Positions 46,113 through 57,469 are shown, numbered from the stretch's first letter. The stretch is 64,000 bases of DNA from Shewanella frigidimarina (GCF_003797125.1 NZ_RKKE01000001.1:992001-1056000), one strand, 5' to 3'. Numbers and translations are program-made. Notes: generated from the sequence alone by a model not told the origin.

Positions 46113-46157
46113 AAAGGTTTTAATCAACACATTATATTGTGTAATATCAAGTGTGAA

Positions 46158-46886
46158 TTAGAACGGAATATCGTCATCCCAGCCTTCATCTAAATCTGGA
46201 GTGAAGTTCTGTTGTGGCTGTGGTGCTGGACGCTGTGCAGGAGCATTTTGTTGTTGGAAATTCCCCTGAGGTGCAGCTGCTGGCTTTGGTGCATAAGCAG
46301 GTGCAGCTTGTTGCGCTGGCGCAGATTGTTGCTGGTAACCACCACCTTGCTGGCCAGCATTAGGCTGAGCTTGGTAAGCGGCATTACCTGCGGCTGGCGC
46401 AGTTTGATTGTATTGCGCTTGTGGCGGACGAGCTTGAGGCGCTGGTGCAGGACGAGACTGTTGTTGTCCCATATTTTGTCCGGCGTTTTGACCAGAGCTT
46501 TGGCCTTGCCCTTGATATTGACCACCACCGGCATTATCACCTGAGTTGCGGCTGTCTAACATTTGCATTTCCATAGCGTTGATTTCAGTCTTATAACGGT
46601 CTTGACCGGTAGTCTGATCCTGCCACTTACTGGTTTGCAATTTGCCTTCTAAATATACTTTAGAGCCTTTCTTTAAGTACTCGCCAGCAATTTCCGCAAG
46701 ACGACGATACATAACAATGTTGTGCCACTCGGTACGTTCTTGCATTTGACCTTGTTGGTCTTTCCACGACTCACTTGTCGCTATAGTAAAGTTGGCAACA
46801 GCATTGCCGTTTGGCATGTAACGAACCTCAGGATCTTTACCTAAGTTACCGACCAAAATCACTTTATTCACACCACGACTAGCCAT
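46158..46886 (-). CDS. ssb: Single-stranded DNA-binding protein
   Basis: This 242-residue protein has an N-terminal OB-fold (about 1-110: [34 protein letters not shown]). A long disordered linker rich in Q, G, A and P follows (about 115-225). The acidic tip [12 protein letters not shown] binds repair and replication partners. The linker is longer than in the E. coli protein. uvrA lies nearby and divergent beyond an MFS gene, the classic gammaproteobacterial neighbourhood. The low-complexity linker generates long antisense frames that are not genes. Confidence 0.96.
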   Translation of the reverse strand: MASRGVNKVILVGNLGKDPEVRYMPNGNAVANFTIATSESWKDQQGQMQERTEWHNIVMYRRLAEIAGEYLKKGSKVYLEGKLQTSKWQDQTTGQDRYKTEINAMEMQMLDSRNSGDNAGGGQYQGQGQSSGQNAGQNMGQQQSRPAPAPQARPPQAQYNQTAPAAGNAAYQAQPNAGQQGGGYQQQSAPAQQAAPAYAPKPAAAPQGNFQQQNAPAQRPAPQPQQNFTPDLDEGWDDDIPF

Positions 46887-46951
46887 CGAAATCTCCTGAG
46901 ATTTTTATCTGTTTACTTTAACTGAATACTAAGCTTAATGATCTACACGAT

Positions 46952-48319
46952 CTAATTCACAGAGCCTAACACAGCTCGCGCTTCGCTTAAATTGAATTTA
47001 TCATCGACCTTTAAATAAGCCACTTTCTCTTCGAGCACCACAATGGCTTCTACAACGCCGATTAACTGTGACAGTTTACTGGCCATATCTTGTGCATCGC
47101 TTCTATCTTTTACTGTAGCTTCAAGCGTATAGCTTTTCAATAACACAGGCTTTTGCATGCCAATGGTCAAAAATAACCACACACACATTAGCCCTAGCGC
47201 AACAAAAAACACCCCAGATGCGCCTACAAGTTGATAAGCTCCACCGCCTAACATGCCGCCACAAAATGCGCCTAAAAACTGGCTAGTTGAATACACGCCC
47301 ATTGCTGAACCTTTATCGCCAACAGGACAAAACTTAGCAATCAAACTCGGCAGTGATGCTTCAAGGTAATTAAAGCCGGTGAAAAATAACACTACCGCAC
47401 CACTTAACACCCAAAGGTTATCGGCATAAAACCCCATCGCGGCAAGTGACACCATCATGATCATTAACGACAATTGGAACATGGTTTTGGTGTTGTTGCG
47501 TTTCACCCCAATGATAATTAACGGCACCATTAAGAAAAATGCGCCAACAAAAGCGGGGAAGTACAACATCCAATGCTTTTCTTTGACTAAACCGGCATCC
47601 ACTAAATCGAGCGGCAATGCCACAAACACAGCAGTGAGCACTAAATGCAGAATAAAAATGCCAGCATCTAGGCGAAATAACTGCGGGTCTAACAACATAC
47701 GTTTTAATTTTGTCGGAGTCGCGACCGTATCGCCTTTAGGTGCTTGGCTAATAGGATTGGGAACAAAAAACTGTACAATTAACATGCCTAATACCGCTAA
47801 TACTGCGGTTAATAAAAACAGCCCCGTTAAGCCCATGTATTGCGCCACAATAGGCCCGACCAATAATGACAAGGCAAATGAAAAGCCAATACACATGCCG
47901 ATAATCGCCATGACTTTAGTGCGTTGCTCGTCTCGGGTTAAATCGGCGGCAAGTGCTAATACTGCGGCAGCTATTGCGCCCATACCTTGTACTGCACGAC
48001 CAAACACCACCCCGTAAATGTGATCAGATGATGCGGCAATTAAACTACCAATGGCAAACAATACCAAGCCACCTAGAATAATCGGCTTACGTCCGTATTT
48101 ATCGGACAGAATGCCCATTGGTATTTGTAAAAAAGCTTGAGTTAATCCGTACGCACCAATGGCAATACCCACCCATAGCGGCGAAAAGCCTTCGAGGTGC
48201 TGACCATACAGCGCGAAGACAGGCATAATCATAAACAATCCCATCATTCGTAAACCAAACACACTGGCTAACGAAAATGCGACCTTTTTCTCCATACCCG
48301 ACAGTCCATTACTGGCCAT
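46952..48319 (-). CDS. MFS transporter with C-terminal YAM domain (YajR-like)
   Basis: This 455-residue inner-membrane protein has twelve transmembrane helices (about 10-390), motif A as GILSDKYGRKP and a soluble C-terminal ferredoxin-like domain (about 395-455). This is the arrangement of E. coli YajR. The start at 48319 has AAAGGG upstream; a frame extension of ten codons is less likely. The substrate is unknown, and drug efflux is often suggested for the family. It lies between ssb and the divergent uvrA. Confidence 0.88.
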   Translation of the reverse strand: MASNGLSGMEKKVAFSLASVFGLRMMGLFMIMPVFALYGQHLEGFSPLWVGIAIGAYGLTQAFLQIPMGILSDKYGRKPIILGGLVLFAIGSLIAASSDHIYGVVFGRAVQGMGAIAAAVLALAADLTRDEQRTKVMAIIGMCIGFSFALSLLVGPIVAQYMGLTGLFLLTAVLAVLGMLIVQFFVPNPISQAPKGDTVATPTKLKRMLLDPQLFRLDAGIFILHLVLTAVFVALPLDLVDAGLVKEKHWMLYFPAFVGAFFLMVPLIIIGVKRNNTKTMFQLSLMIMMVSLAAMGFYADNLWVLSGAVVLFFTGFNYLEASLPSLIAKFCPVGDKGSAMGVYSTSQFLGAFCGGMLGGGAYQLVGASGVFFVALGLMCVWLFLTIGMQKPVLLKSYTLEATVKDRSDAQDMASKLSQLIGVVEAIVVLEEKVAYLKVDDKFNLSEARAVLGSVN

Positions 48320-48528
48320 GCTGTTGCCCTTTGATAAGTAATTCAACAATATTATAAGGTGCGCATATTATCACAGCGCCATAAATTAGCTCAAAAGGAA
48401 ATCACAGTTTTTGATATAAGGTGTTTTATCTGCACATGTTAAACTTTAGCGGAGTTTGATGCGTACCATAAAACCACCATAGTCAAAATTGATATGAAGT
48501 CCCCCAACAAACTATGCGATACTGATCG

Positions 48529-48544
48529 CTGTTTTGTTTTACAT
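48529..48544 (+). promoter_or_regulatory. LexA-box candidate upstream of uvrA
   Basis: CTGT-TTTGTTTT-ACAT matches the LexA consensus CTGT-N8-ACAG except for the last base. It lies 20-35 bases upstream of the uvrA start, where SOS control would be expected. Confidence 0.45.
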
Positions 48545-48563
48545 AAGTCATAGAGTGATATAG

Positions 48564-51425
48564 ATGGATAAAATTGAAATACGCGGTGCCAGAACCCACA
48601 ATCTTAAGAACATCAATCTAACCATTCCCCGTGACAAACTCATTGTGATAACTGGGTTATCCGGTTCAGGAAAATCATCATTAGCCTTCGATACTTTGTA
48701 TGCAGAAGGCCAACGTCGTTATGTCGAATCGCTGTCGGCGTATGCACGTCAATTCTTGAGCTTAATGGAAAAACCCGATGTTGATCATATTGAAGGCTTA
48801 AGCCCTGCCATTTCAATTGAGCAAAAATCAACCTCGCACAATCCACGATCTACGGTCGGTACCATTACCGAAATCTATGACTATTTACGCTTGTTGTTTG
48901 CCCGTGTGGGTGAGCCTCGCTGCCCAACGCATAATCAACCCTTGTCGGCGCAAACAGTCAGCCAGATGGTTGATAAAGTGTTGGCGATGCCAGCAGACAG
49001 CCGTCAAATGCTGCTTGCTCCAGTGGTTAACGACCGTAAAGGTGAACACGTTAAGCTGCTTGAAAGCTTATCGGCACAAGGCTACATCCGCGCCCGTATT
49101 GACGGTGAAGTGTGTGACTTAACGGATCCTCCAACATTAGATTTGCACATCAAACATACTATTGAAGTGGTTGTCGATCGCTTCAAAGTACGCGAAGACA
49201 TGAAACAGCGTTTGGCTGAGTCGTTTGAAACCGCTTTAGAATTATCTGGTGGCATTGCAAAAATTGCCAGTATGGATGATAGCAAAGCCGAAGAACTGAT
49301 ATTTTCAGCTAATTTCGCGTGTCCGCATTGTGGCTATTCGATGGCCGAACTTGAGCCGCGTATTTTCTCGTTTAACAATCCGGCCGGTGCTTGTCAAACT
49401 TGTGATGGTTTAGGTGTACAGCAGTTTTTTGACCCTGAGCGAGTAATTGCTAATGATGAACTCTCATTAGCAGGCGGCGCGATTAGAGGTTGGGACCGAC
49501 GCAACTTTTACTATTTCCAGATGCTCAGCTCGCTAGCCGAACATTATAAGTTTGATGTTGAGAAGCCATATGCCGAACTAAGCGACAAAGTTAGAAAGAT
49601 CGTCTTATATGGTTCAGGCAAACAAAATATTGCCTTTAAATACATTAATGACCGCGGCGATGTTGTGATCCGTAATCATCCGTTTGAGGGCATTTTAAAT
49701 AATATGGATCGCCGTTATCGTGAAACCGAAAGTAACTCGGTGCGCGATGAGCTGTCTAAATTTATTAACATGCAGCCGTGTAACAGCTGTGGTGGTTCGC
49801 GTTTACGTGAAGAAGCCCGTAACGTATTTATTGGTGAGTTAAACCTACCGCAACTGACCATTTGGTCGATTGGCGAAGCTAAAGAATACTTCGACACCGT
49901 AGTGTTTGAAGGCCAACGCGCGCAAATTGCCGAGAAAATATTAAAAGAGATCAGTCAACGCCTTGGCTTCTTGGTCAATGTGGGGCTTAACTATTTAAGC
50001 TTGTCGCGCTCAGCTGAAACCTTATCGGGTGGCGAGGCGCAACGTATTCGCTTAGCCAGCCAAATTGGTGCGGGGTTAGTGGGCGTAATGTACGTGCTTG
50101 ATGAGCCTTCAATTGGTTTGCATCAACGCGATAACGAACGTTTATTACAAACCCTTATCCATCTGCGTGATTTAGGCAATACCGTGATTGTGGTTGAACA
50201 TGATGAAGATGCGATTCGCTTAGCGGATCACATTATCGATATTGGCCCTGGTGCTGGTGTACATGGTGGTGAAGTGATTTGTGACGGGACCCTAGAAGAT
50301 ATTCTTAACTGTGAAGAGTCGGTTACGGGCCAATATATTTCCGGTAAAAAGCAAATTCACATTAGTGACCAGCGCACCCCTATCGATCCGAAAAAGGTGA
50401 TTGAGTTATTTGGCGCATCGGGTAATAACCTAAGAGATGTTGATTTAACCATTCCAGTTGGATTGTTTACCAGTGTTACTGGCGTATCGGGTTCAGGTAA
50501 ATCAACACTGATTAACGACACCTTCTTTAAAATTGCCCATCGGATGCTCAATGGCGCTACCGTTGATGAACCTGCACCCTACAGAAGCATTGAAGGCATG
50601 GATCATTGCGATAAAGTAGTCGATATTGATCAAAGCCCTATTGGTCGTACGCCACGCTCGAACCCTGCCACCTATACGGGTATTTTCACCCCAATACGTG
50701 AACTGTTTGCTGGCACACAAGAATCGCGCACCCGTGGTTATCAGGTGGGTCGCTTCTCGTTTAACGTCAAGGGCGGTCGTTGTGAAGCCTGCCAAGGTGA
50801 TGGGTTAATTAAAGTGGAAATGCACTTTTTACCTGATGTTTATGTGCCTTGTGATTCGTGTAAAGGTAAGCGTTATAACCGCGAAACCTTAGAAGTAAAA
50901 TACAAAGGCAAAAACATTCACGAAGTGCTGCAAATGACGGTTGAAGATGCTCGTGGCTATTTTGATGCGATTCCATCTATTTCACGTAAATTGCAAACCT
51001 TAATGGATGTCGGCTTGTCGTACATTCGCTTAGGACAAAGCGCGACAACCTTATCTGGCGGTGAAGCTCAGCGCGTTAAACTGGCCAAAGAGTTGTCTAA
51101 ACGCGATACAGGTAAAACCTTATACATTTTAGATGAACCCACTACAGGGCTTCACTTTGCCGATATTCAACTATTGTTAGAAGTACTGCATCGCTTAAAG
51201 TCTCATGGCAACACTGTTGTGGTGATTGAGCATAATCTAGATGTGATTAAAACCGCAGATTGGATTATCGATTTAGGCCCTGAAGGTGGTGCTGGCGGTG
51301 GCATGATTTTAGCTGCAGGCACTCCAGAAGAAGTAGCAGAGCACCCAGAGTCTCATACTGCGAGATTCTTAAAGCCGATGTTGGCGCTTCACAGCAAACG
51401 TATAAAGGCTAAAAAAGCCAAATAA
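48564..51425 (+). CDS. uvrA: Excinuclease ABC subunit A
   Basis: This 953-residue damage-recognition ATPase of nucleotide excision repair has two ABC modules, each with Walker A ([10 protein letters not shown] near residue 31 and [10 protein letters not shown] near 640). The signature motifs are LSGGEAQRI and LSGGEAQRV. Zinc-binding cysteine groups include [13 protein letters not shown] and [14 protein letters not shown]. Length is as usual for the family. It is preceded by a LexA-like site, and the M28 peptidase gene begins about 50 bases after its stop. Confidence 0.97.
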   Translation: MDKIEIRGARTHNLKNINLTIPRDKLIVITGLSGSGKSSLAFDTLYAEGQRRYVESLSAYARQFLSLMEKPDVDHIEGLSPAISIEQKSTSHNPRSTVGTITEIYDYLRLLFARVGEPRCPTHNQPLSAQTVSQMVDKVLAMPADSRQMLLAPVVNDRKGEHVKLLESLSAQGYIRARIDGEVCDLTDPPTLDLHIKHTIEVVVDRFKVREDMKQRLAESFETALELSGGIAKIASMDDSKAEELIFSANFACPHCGYSMAELEPRIFSFNNPAGACQTCDGLGVQQFFDPERVIANDELSLAGGAIRGWDRRNFYYFQMLSSLAEHYKFDVEKPYAELSDKVRKIVLYGSGKQNIAFKYINDRGDVVIRNHPFEGILNNMDRRYRETESNSVRDELSKFINMQPCNSCGGSRLREEARNVFIGELNLPQLTIWSIGEAKEYFDTVVFEGQRAQIAEKILKEISQRLGFLVNVGLNYLSLSRSAETLSGGEAQRIRLASQIGAGLVGVMYVLDEPSIGLHQRDNERLLQTLIHLRDLGNTVIVVEHDEDAIRLADHIIDIGPGAGVHGGEVICDGTLEDILNCEESVTGQYISGKKQIHISDQRTPIDPKKVIELFGASGNNLRDVDLTIPVGLFTSVTGVSGSGKSTLINDTFFKIAHRMLNGATVDEPAPYRSIEGMDHCDKVVDIDQSPIGRTPRSNPATYTGIFTPIRELFAGTQESRTRGYQVGRFSFNVKGGRCEACQGDGLIKVEMHFLPDVYVPCDSCKGKRYNRETLEVKYKGKNIHEVLQMTVEDARGYFDAIPSISRKLQTLMDVGLSYIRLGQSATTLSGGEAQRVKLAKELSKRDTGKTLYILDEPTTGLHFADIQLLLEVLHRLKSHGNTVVVIEHNLDVIKTADWIIDLGPEGGAGGGMILAAGTPEEVAEHPESHTARFLKPMLALHSKRIKAKKAK

Positions 51426-51475
51426 CACGCTGAGATCAAATACCAAACCTTAGGTGAATAAGAGGAGAACACACT

Positions 51476-52447
51476 ATGTTTACTACTCAAATTCACCTTA
51501 AGGTATTGGCTATGATGTTATTGTGCGGCTTACTCAATGCCTGCAGCGAAACACCTCAACAATGCTCGTCAGCTATTATCACCACTTGGTCTAGCGCCCA
51601 TCAGCAAATTACTCAAGATATCACCACACTGAGTTCCACTGAATTTCAAGGCCGTAAGACAACCACCGAAGGCGCCCGCCTGACTCAAGAGTATTTAATC
51701 AAACGATTTACAGAAATGGGATTACAACCCTGGCAGCCAACTTTTGCCGTCCCGTTTAGCTTTCAACATCAATTTTCAACTGTTTCTGGGGTCAATATTA
51801 TTGCCACTATTGCGGCAAAAAATAGCTCAAACCGATGGCGAGTGATTACAGCTCATTATGATCACTTAGGTCAAACGGCCAGTAAAATGTATCCAGGTGC
51901 TGATGATAATGCCTCAGGCATTGCCGGAATGATGGCAATTGCAGCCCAATGGCAGGAAAATCCACCGTTAGATGATGTTAATTTGATGATTGTCGCAACC
52001 GACGCTGAAGAACCCGGCTTATATGGTAGCTATGCATTAGTGACGTTATTGCAGCAATACCCACTTATGGACATTGAGCTAAGCGTAAACTTGGACATGA
52101 TAGGTCATCCAGATCGTCGTAGAGCAATCTACATGGAAGGGCAAAAAAATCTGTCAAATTTTGAGTCAATCAAACCATTGTTGATGCAACAGACCCAATT
52201 ATGTATTCGAACTCATCACACAAATTTACTAAGTGGCCGGATGAAAAAAAGTGATTGGCTCAGAGCGTCAGACCACTATCCATTTCATAAAGCTGGCTAC
52301 TCCTGGGTGTATTTTGGCGTGCCACCCCACGCGCAATATCACACGGCCGACGACACAATAGCCACGTTAGACATCGACTTTATAGTGGCGGTTGCTGAAA
52401 CAGTATATCAAATGCTCAGTATCGATAAGCTGACCAAGGCCCCATAA
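51476..52447 (+). CDS. M28 family zinc peptidase lipoprotein
   Basis: This 323-residue lipoprotein (lipobox LLNAC, Cys23) is of peptidase family M28. The co-catalytic zinc ligands and catalytic residues are visible in order: AHYDHLG (His), GADDNASG (Asp), DAEEPGLYGS (Glu), NLDMIGHP (Asp) and DHYPFHKAG (His). It is likely an aminopeptidase of the periplasmic or outer-membrane face. GAGGAG precedes the ATG. It may be co-transcribed with uvrA but has no evident functional connection. Confidence 0.9.
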   Translation: MFTTQIHLKVLAMMLLCGLLNACSETPQQCSSAIITTWSSAHQQITQDITTLSSTEFQGRKTTTEGARLTQEYLIKRFTEMGLQPWQPTFAVPFSFQHQFSTVSGVNIIATIAAKNSSNRWRVITAHYDHLGQTASKMYPGADDNASGIAGMMAIAAQWQENPPLDDVNLMIVATDAEEPGLYGSYALVTLLQQYPLMDIELSVNLDMIGHPDRRRAIYMEGQKNLSNFESIKPLLMQQTQLCIRTHHTNLLSGRMKKSDWLRASDHYPFHKAGYSWVYFGVPPHAQYHTADDTIATLDIDFIVAVAETVYQMLSIDKLTKAP

Positions 52448-52590
52448 ACAGCCTAATTCACGCCAACAAATGTTCATTTTTCAACCAATTAACAAATCTT
52501 AAAAATCAAGAATCAGGCCAATCTTAAACTAGAATAGGCAATTTAATGTTTATTTTCAGTTTTTACGTGGTCAACACGCTTTGTTGCTGC

Positions 52591-52701
52591 TATAATACGC
52601 CCCCTTATCGGCGCGGGAAATCGACACGGGGTTGATTTTCTGTCTGTGAAACTTTAGCACGAGCTTCCGAACTTCGTGCGCATCCACAAGGCTACAACTC
52701 A
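52591..52701 (+). promoter_or_regulatory. Promoter -10 and leader of the DEAD-box helicase gene
   Basis: A perfect TATAAT at 52591-52596 leaves an untranslated leader of about 95 bases, with a hairpin GCACGA/TCGTGC near 52657-52679. Long leaders are common for cold-induced helicase genes. No clear TTGACA lies at the expected distance. Confidence 0.5.
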
Positions 52702-54591
52702 ATGTCATCTGAAAGAACTTTCCGCGAACTCGGCCTGTCTGAGTCTTTGTTGCGTTCGCTTGACGAGTTAGGTTATGAAAACCCTACTCCTATTCAAGCT
52801 GCTAGTATCGACCCGCTTATGGCTGGTAAAGATATTATCGGTCAAGCACAAACCGGTACCGGTAAAACAGGCGCGTTTGCCCTGCCTTTACTAAACAAAA
52901 TCGACATGAAAATCAACGCTCCACAGATTTTAGTGTTAGCACCAACCCGCGAATTAGCGGTTCAAGTTGCCGAAGCATTTGGTAGTTATGCCAAATTCAT
53001 GAAAGGCTTCCACGTACTACCGATTTACGGTGGTCAAAGCATGCAACAACAATTAAACGCCCTTAAGCGTGGACCACAAGTAATTGTTGGTACTCCTGGT
53101 CGTGTAATGGATCACATGCGTCGTGGCACATTAAAGCTAGATAATCTAAAAGCCTTAGTATTAGACGAAGCCGATGAAATGCTAAAAATGGGCTTCATCG
53201 ATGATATCGAATGGGTATTAGAGCACAAGCCTGCTGACAGCCAACTTGCATTATTCTCTGCCACTATGCCTGAGCAAATTAAGCGTGTTGCAGCTAAGCA
53301 CTTAACAAACCCAGTGAACATCAGCATAGCGTCTAGCCAGACAACTGTTGAGTCTATCGACCAACGTTATGTGCAAGTATCACAACACAACAAACTAGAA
53401 GCGTTAGTACGTGTTTTAGAAGTTGAAAATACTGAAGGTATTATCATCTTCGTTCGTACCCGTAACAGCTGTGTTGAATTAGCCGAAAAATTAGAAGCCC
53501 GTGGTTATGCTTCATCTCCATTACATGGTGACATGAATCAACAAGCACGTGAACGTGCTGTTGAGCAGCTTAAGCGCGGCAAGTTAGACATTTTAATCGC
53601 GACTGACGTTGCGGCACGTGGTCTAGACGTTGAACGTATTGGACACGTAGTAAACTACGATATTCCTTATGATTCAGAAGCCTATGTTCACCGTATCGGT
53701 CGTACAGGTCGTGCTGGTCGTACTGGTATGGCAATCCTATTTGTAACCAATCGTGAAATGCGCATGTTACGCACTATCGAACGCGCTACAAACAGCCGTA
53801 TTTCGCCAATGAAAGTGCCTAGCCCTGAATCAGTTGCAGAGCGTCGTTTATCTCGTTTAGGCGAACAAATCCAAGAAACCATTAACGGCGACTTAGATTT
53901 CATGAAAAACGCTGTAGCTGAATTATGTCAACAGCTTGAAGTTGATACCGATTTACTAGCTGCTGCGTTGTTACAACAAGTACAACAAGAGCGTCCACTA
54001 CAGTTACCAACTATTACCGAACGTCAACGTGATTCACGTGACGAGCGTAGTGATCGTGGTAGCGACCGTGGTGACCGCAATAGCAGCGACCGTCCACGTC
54101 GTGAACGCAGTGACCGTGGCGAGCGTAGTAGCCGTCCAGCACCAAATAGCTTTGGTGATGCAGAAGGCTTAAAAGATAACCCAGACGTGAAAATGAATCG
54201 TTATGTTATCGATGTAGGTCGTGAAAATGGTGTTGGTGTAGGTAACATCGTTGGCGCTATTGCTAACGAAGCAAACATCGATAGCCGTTTCATTGGTCAA
54301 ATCCAATTGTTTGATCAAGTCACAACGGTTGATTTACCAGACGGAATGCCTAAAGATATCCTTTCACACCTAAGAAAAGTGCGTGTGTGTGGTCGTCCTT
54401 TAAACATTCGTGAAGCGGGTGATGAAGTGTTTGCTGACACGACTCGCGGCGCAGGCGCTCCACGTCGCCCACGTAGTGATCGTGCTCGTAGTGACCGTCC
54501 ACGTACTGATCGCCCAGCGGGTGATCGTCCGGCTAGTGACCGCCCTGCAAGTGCAGAGCGTCGTCCACGTAAGCCACGTGACAACGGTTAA
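52702..54591 (+). CDS. deaD: DEAD-box RNA helicase DeaD/CsdA
   Basis: This 629-residue helicase has the Q motif NPTPIQ, Walker A AQTGTGKT, PTRELA, DEAD, SAT and HRIGRTGRAG. A DbpA-type RNA-binding domain (about 490-565) is followed by an arginine/aspartate/serine-rich tail of repeated RSDR and DRPA units (about 440-480 and 575-629). It unwinds structured RNA in ribosome assembly and mRNA decay, especially in the cold. The repetitive tail explains long antisense open frames, which I do not call. A bidirectional terminator follows. Confidence 0.95.
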   Translation: MSSERTFRELGLSESLLRSLDELGYENPTPIQAASIDPLMAGKDIIGQAQTGTGKTGAFALPLLNKIDMKINAPQILVLAPTRELAVQVAEAFGSYAKFMKGFHVLPIYGGQSMQQQLNALKRGPQVIVGTPGRVMDHMRRGTLKLDNLKALVLDEADEMLKMGFIDDIEWVLEHKPADSQLALFSATMPEQIKRVAAKHLTNPVNISIASSQTTVESIDQRYVQVSQHNKLEALVRVLEVENTEGIIIFVRTRNSCVELAEKLEARGYASSPLHGDMNQQARERAVEQLKRGKLDILIATDVAARGLDVERIGHVVNYDIPYDSEAYVHRIGRTGRAGRTGMAILFVTNREMRMLRTIERATNSRISPMKVPSPESVAERRLSRLGEQIQETINGDLDFMKNAVAELCQQLEVDTDLLAAALLQQVQQERPLQLPTITERQRDSRDERSDRGSDRGDRNSSDRPRRERSDRGERSSRPAPNSFGDAEGLKDNPDVKMNRYVIDVGRENGVGVGNIVGAIANEANIDSRFIGQIQLFDQVTTVDLPDGMPKDILSHLRKVRVCGRPLNIREAGDEVFADTTRGAGAPRRPRSDRARSDRPRTDRPAGDRPASDRPASAERRPRKPRDNG

Positions 54592-54611
54592 TCATTCAGT
54601 TGAATGACACA

Positions 54612-54639
54612 AAAAATGGAGCCTAAGGGCTCCATTTTT
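54612..54639. terminator. Terminator after deaD
   Basis: AAAAATGGAGCC pairs with GGCTCCATTTTT across the loop TAAG, about 20 bases after the stop. It works in either direction. Confidence 0.92.
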
Positions 54640-54774
54640 GTTTTCTGCGTTTGGTTAAAGCAATTCTTTATAAGCTAAAAATGATAAAACCAATTAACAC
54701 TAATTAATTTGGTTACTGCAAGAATGTAGGTAATATTATCATTCTCGAATGAATTAACCCGATAGGTAATATAA

Positions 54775-54843
54775 ATGGATTTTTTAGTCGTCGTTGCACA
54801 AATATTTGGCTTAACGCTCTATTACCTTGCTAAGCATAGTTAA
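54775..54843 (+). CDS. Possible small hydrophobic protein of 22 residues
   Basis: The frame encodes MDFLVVVAQIFGLTLYYLAK and two more residues. It is one membrane-spanning segment with a basic end, in a 337-base gap that otherwise holds only the deaD terminator. AGGT lies 8 bases upstream of the ATG. Such peptides exist in bacteria, but this could be a chance frame. Confidence 0.3.
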   Translation: MDFLVVVAQIFGLTLYYLAKHS

Positions 54844-54928
54844 TCCCATCAACAGTACTCATTAAATAACACTCATACTGCAACAGCACTAACTTAAACT
54901 AAACTGCATTGGCTTACAGTCAATTTAA

Positions 54929-55897
54929 CTACAATACAGTCCTGAACGCTTTTGCCTGTTTACGCTTTTGATACATAGGCACAATTTGCACCACAAATAC
55001 CGCACACACAATCAGCACTATCCCCATAAATGACAATACATCGATGTTCGCAGTGGTAAACACCCCGCTCCACCAGCCAAAACTGACCACCAATTCGGTA
55101 GCACTAAAACTCAATACCGGCGTTAACGATAACATCGCACTCACTTGCGCAGTGGGCCAATAATGTAAAGCTTGACCAAAACAGCCGTACGCAATCAAAG
55201 TATTGGCACCGCAAAAAAGTACTATCCACCATTGATCGAGCGTCATCGCTTCAAACTGACTAAAGTCACTCAATGGCGCCATAAGCACAATGCCTAATGC
55301 ATAGATAAATAACAGCACATTGCTCGGCGATAACCGTTGGCTTACCGACTTTTGTAATAAGGCATAGCTGGTCCACGAGATCACCGAAAACTGCACAATC
55401 ATAATCCCAACCAACACTTGGTGATCGCTCGTTTGTTCCAAATCGAGCTGCGGGTGGAAAAACATCAGCATGCCCAGTCCAAGCGTGGCAAAACAACTTA
55501 GCTGAAATGCATTGAAACGCTCTTTGAAAAACAACACCCCACCAAATGCCAAGAAAAAAGGCGCGGTTTGAAAGTTAAGCTGGGCAGTACCTGGGGCTAA
55601 ATATCCTAACGAATAAACAAACGACACGTAATTGCACATCAACAGCACGCCAGCGAGCACCAATTTCAACCATACTAATGAAGGTAAACCGACAAATTGA
55701 CGTAATGCACCTAAGCGCCATTGAATTAACAAGGTCACGACTAATGCCATGACAAACCGAAACCAGGTCAACGTCACTGGTGTAATAAATCCACCCGATA
55801 GCTTTAATGCTATAGGCAAAATACCCCAGAAGAATACTGCTATAGAAACAAATATCAGTCCTAAACGGGTATTCTCGCTTGCTTGTTCACTGTTCAC
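54929..55897 (-). CDS. EamA/DMT family transporter
   Basis: This 322-residue inner-membrane protein has ten hydrophobic segments and two EamA repeats (about 12-145 and 160-305), typical of the drug/metabolite transporter superfamily. Members export amino acids, purines or other metabolites, and the substrate is unknown. It is a single gene, divergent from purC. Confidence 0.88.
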   Translation of the reverse strand: MNSEQASENTRLGLIFVSIAVFFWGILPIALKLSGGFITPVTLTWFRFVMALVVTLLIQWRLGALRQFVGLPSLVWLKLVLAGVLLMCNYVSFVYSLGYLAPGTAQLNFQTAPFFLAFGGVLFFKERFNAFQLSCFATLGLGMLMFFHPQLDLEQTSDHQVLVGIMIVQFSVISWTSYALLQKSVSQRLSPSNVLLFIYALGIVLMAPLSDFSQFEAMTLDQWWIVLFCGANTLIAYGCFGQALHYWPTAQVSAMLSLTPVLSFSATELVVSFGWWSGVFTTANIDVLSFMGIVLIVCAVFVVQIVPMYQKRKQAKAFRTVL

Positions 55898-56105
55898 GTT
55901 GGTTTATCCATCACATCATTAAGGCGTGAATTCTGCCTGATTAACCCAATAAAGTCTTTATCAAGAAAGGCTAACCTTACCCTTGATTGTTCGCATAACA
56001 AAAAAGCCTATTTCAACACCTCCTTTTATCGTGCAAACGCATTGAATGCAGGTAAAATAGCCGCCATAAAAACCCTTTGTACCCTACTACCTAAGGAACA
56101 CTCGC

Positions 56106-57209
56106 ATGAGTCTTGCCGATTCCGTTCTTGCCGTGAACAATGATTTACCTATCCGTACCGACAAGCCTGTCCACAGTGGCAAAGTACGCAGTGTTTACTG
56201 GTTAACCGACACCGATAGCCGTCGCTTAATTCGCGACAAAGGTTACGATGTACCTGAAGATACTCCGCTAGCGATTATGGTGATCAGCGACAGGATCTCG
56301 GCGTTCGATTGTATTTTTCATGGCGAAGGTGACTTGCAAGGTATTCCAGGTAAAGGCGCTGCACTGAATGCGATTTCAAATCATTGGTTTGGTTTATTTG
56401 CCGAAAATGGTTTAGCCGACAGCCACATTCTAGATATTCCGCATCCTTTTGTATGGATAGTGCAAAAAGCCCGTCCAATTAAAGTAGAAGCGATTTGCCG
56501 TCAATACATTACCGGCTCAATGTGGCGTGCTTATTCAAAAGGCGAACGGGTATTTTGCGGTATCACCTTGCCAGAAGGGTTAAGCAAAGATCAAAAACTG
56601 CCAGAGTTACTGATCACTCCATCAACCAAAGGGATTTTAACCGGTATCCCAGGTGTGCCAGCGCAAGATGACGTTAACATTAGCCGTAGTGATATTGAAG
56701 CCAACTACCAAGCCTTTGGATTTGAAAAACCACAAGATATCGACTTGTATGAAACCTTGCTAAAGCAAGGCTTTAAAGTAATTTCAGATGCGCTAGCAAA
56801 GCTCGATCAAGTGTTTGTCGATACTAAGTTTGAGTTTGGCTACGTCAATGACAAAAATGGCCAATCAAAACTGATTTACATGGATGAAGTCGGTACGCCT
56901 GATTCATCACGTATTTGGGACGGAGCCGCTTATCGTGAGGGCAAGATTGTTGAAAACTCAAAAGAAGGCTTCCGCCAGTTCTTACTGAATCATTTTGACG
57001 ATGCCGACATTTTGCTAAACAAAGACAGAATGCCAGAACGTGAAGCGCTTGCTCGTGACAATGACTTACCATTAGACGCAATGATGAATGTATCTCGCAC
57101 TTATATAGGTGTTGCAGAAAAAGTCACAGGTTCAAGCATTCCATTACCAGCCAATCCAAAAGCTGACATTATTAAAGTGTTACGTGAACAGTATGATTTA
57201 ATTGTGTAA
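56106..57209 (+). CDS. purC: Phosphoribosylaminoimidazole-succinocarboxamide synthase
   Basis: This 367-residue enzyme is the long form of SAICAR synthase, which joins aspartate to CAIR in purine synthesis using ATP. Visible motifs include SGKVRSVY at the N-terminus, [28 protein letters not shown] and [13 protein letters not shown]. The short E. coli type is about 240 residues, whereas this form is common in Shewanella and related genera. A GCAAACG at 56033-56039 recalls half of a PurR operator, but the other half is poor. A strong terminator follows. Confidence 0.95.
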   Translation: MSLADSVLAVNNDLPIRTDKPVHSGKVRSVYWLTDTDSRRLIRDKGYDVPEDTPLAIMVISDRISAFDCIFHGEGDLQGIPGKGAALNAISNHWFGLFAENGLADSHILDIPHPFVWIVQKARPIKVEAICRQYITGSMWRAYSKGERVFCGITLPEGLSKDQKLPELLITPSTKGILTGIPGVPAQDDVNISRSDIEANYQAFGFEKPQDIDLYETLLKQGFKVISDALAKLDQVFVDTKFEFGYVNDKNGQSKLIYMDEVGTPDSSRIWDGAAYREGKIVENSKEGFRQFLLNHFDDADILLNKDRMPEREALARDNDLPLDAMMNVSRTYIGVAEKVTGSSIPLPANPKADIIKVLREQYDLIV

Positions 57210-57224
57210 ATTAATTTAACGGTA

Positions 57225-57259
57225 TAATAAATAAGGCGCTAATAGCGCCTTATTTATTA
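57225..57259. terminator. Terminator after purC
   Basis: A perfect 16-bp stem starts TAATAAATAAGGCGCT at 57225 and has a 3-base loop AAT. A/T-rich arms allow function in both directions. The rest of the gap up to 57578 holds the Fur-like site noted separately. Confidence 0.9.
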
Positions 57260-57450
57260 TTAGCTGACCCAATTAATGCCTATCAAAAAAGATTATCTCC
57301 TTCCTAAAAACCATTGCCAGTAACTCACGCTGTATGTTCGCTTAGTACCTTTTCACCACTTAATACCCTTTCGCTGCTTAACAAGCTCAACGACAGCATC
57401 ACCTAGCAAAAAATTCCCCGCGCTAACCAAAATTTACAATACTTACAATT

Positions 57451-57469
57451 GTAAATGATAATGATTTCT
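57451..57469 (+). promoter_or_regulatory. Fur-box candidate upstream of the TonB-dependent receptor
   Basis: The stretch GTAAATGATAATGATTTCT matches the 19-bp Fur consensus at 13 positions, including the core AATGATAAT. It overlaps a perfect palindrome TTACAATTGTAA (57443-57454). Its position in the promoter region fits iron repression of the receptor. Confidence 0.6.

Noticed and set aside
46190..46544. Long open frames on both strands inside ssb
   Set aside because: They are by-products of the low-complexity Q/G/P/A-rich linker of SSB.
54315..54607. Arginine-rich antisense and alternate-frame ORFs at the end of deaD
   Set aside because: They mirror the repeated Arg/Asp/Ser codons of the helicase tail and have no start signals.
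56031..56046. PurR operator before purC
   Set aside because: Only the GCAAACG half matches; about nine of sixteen positions agree overall.
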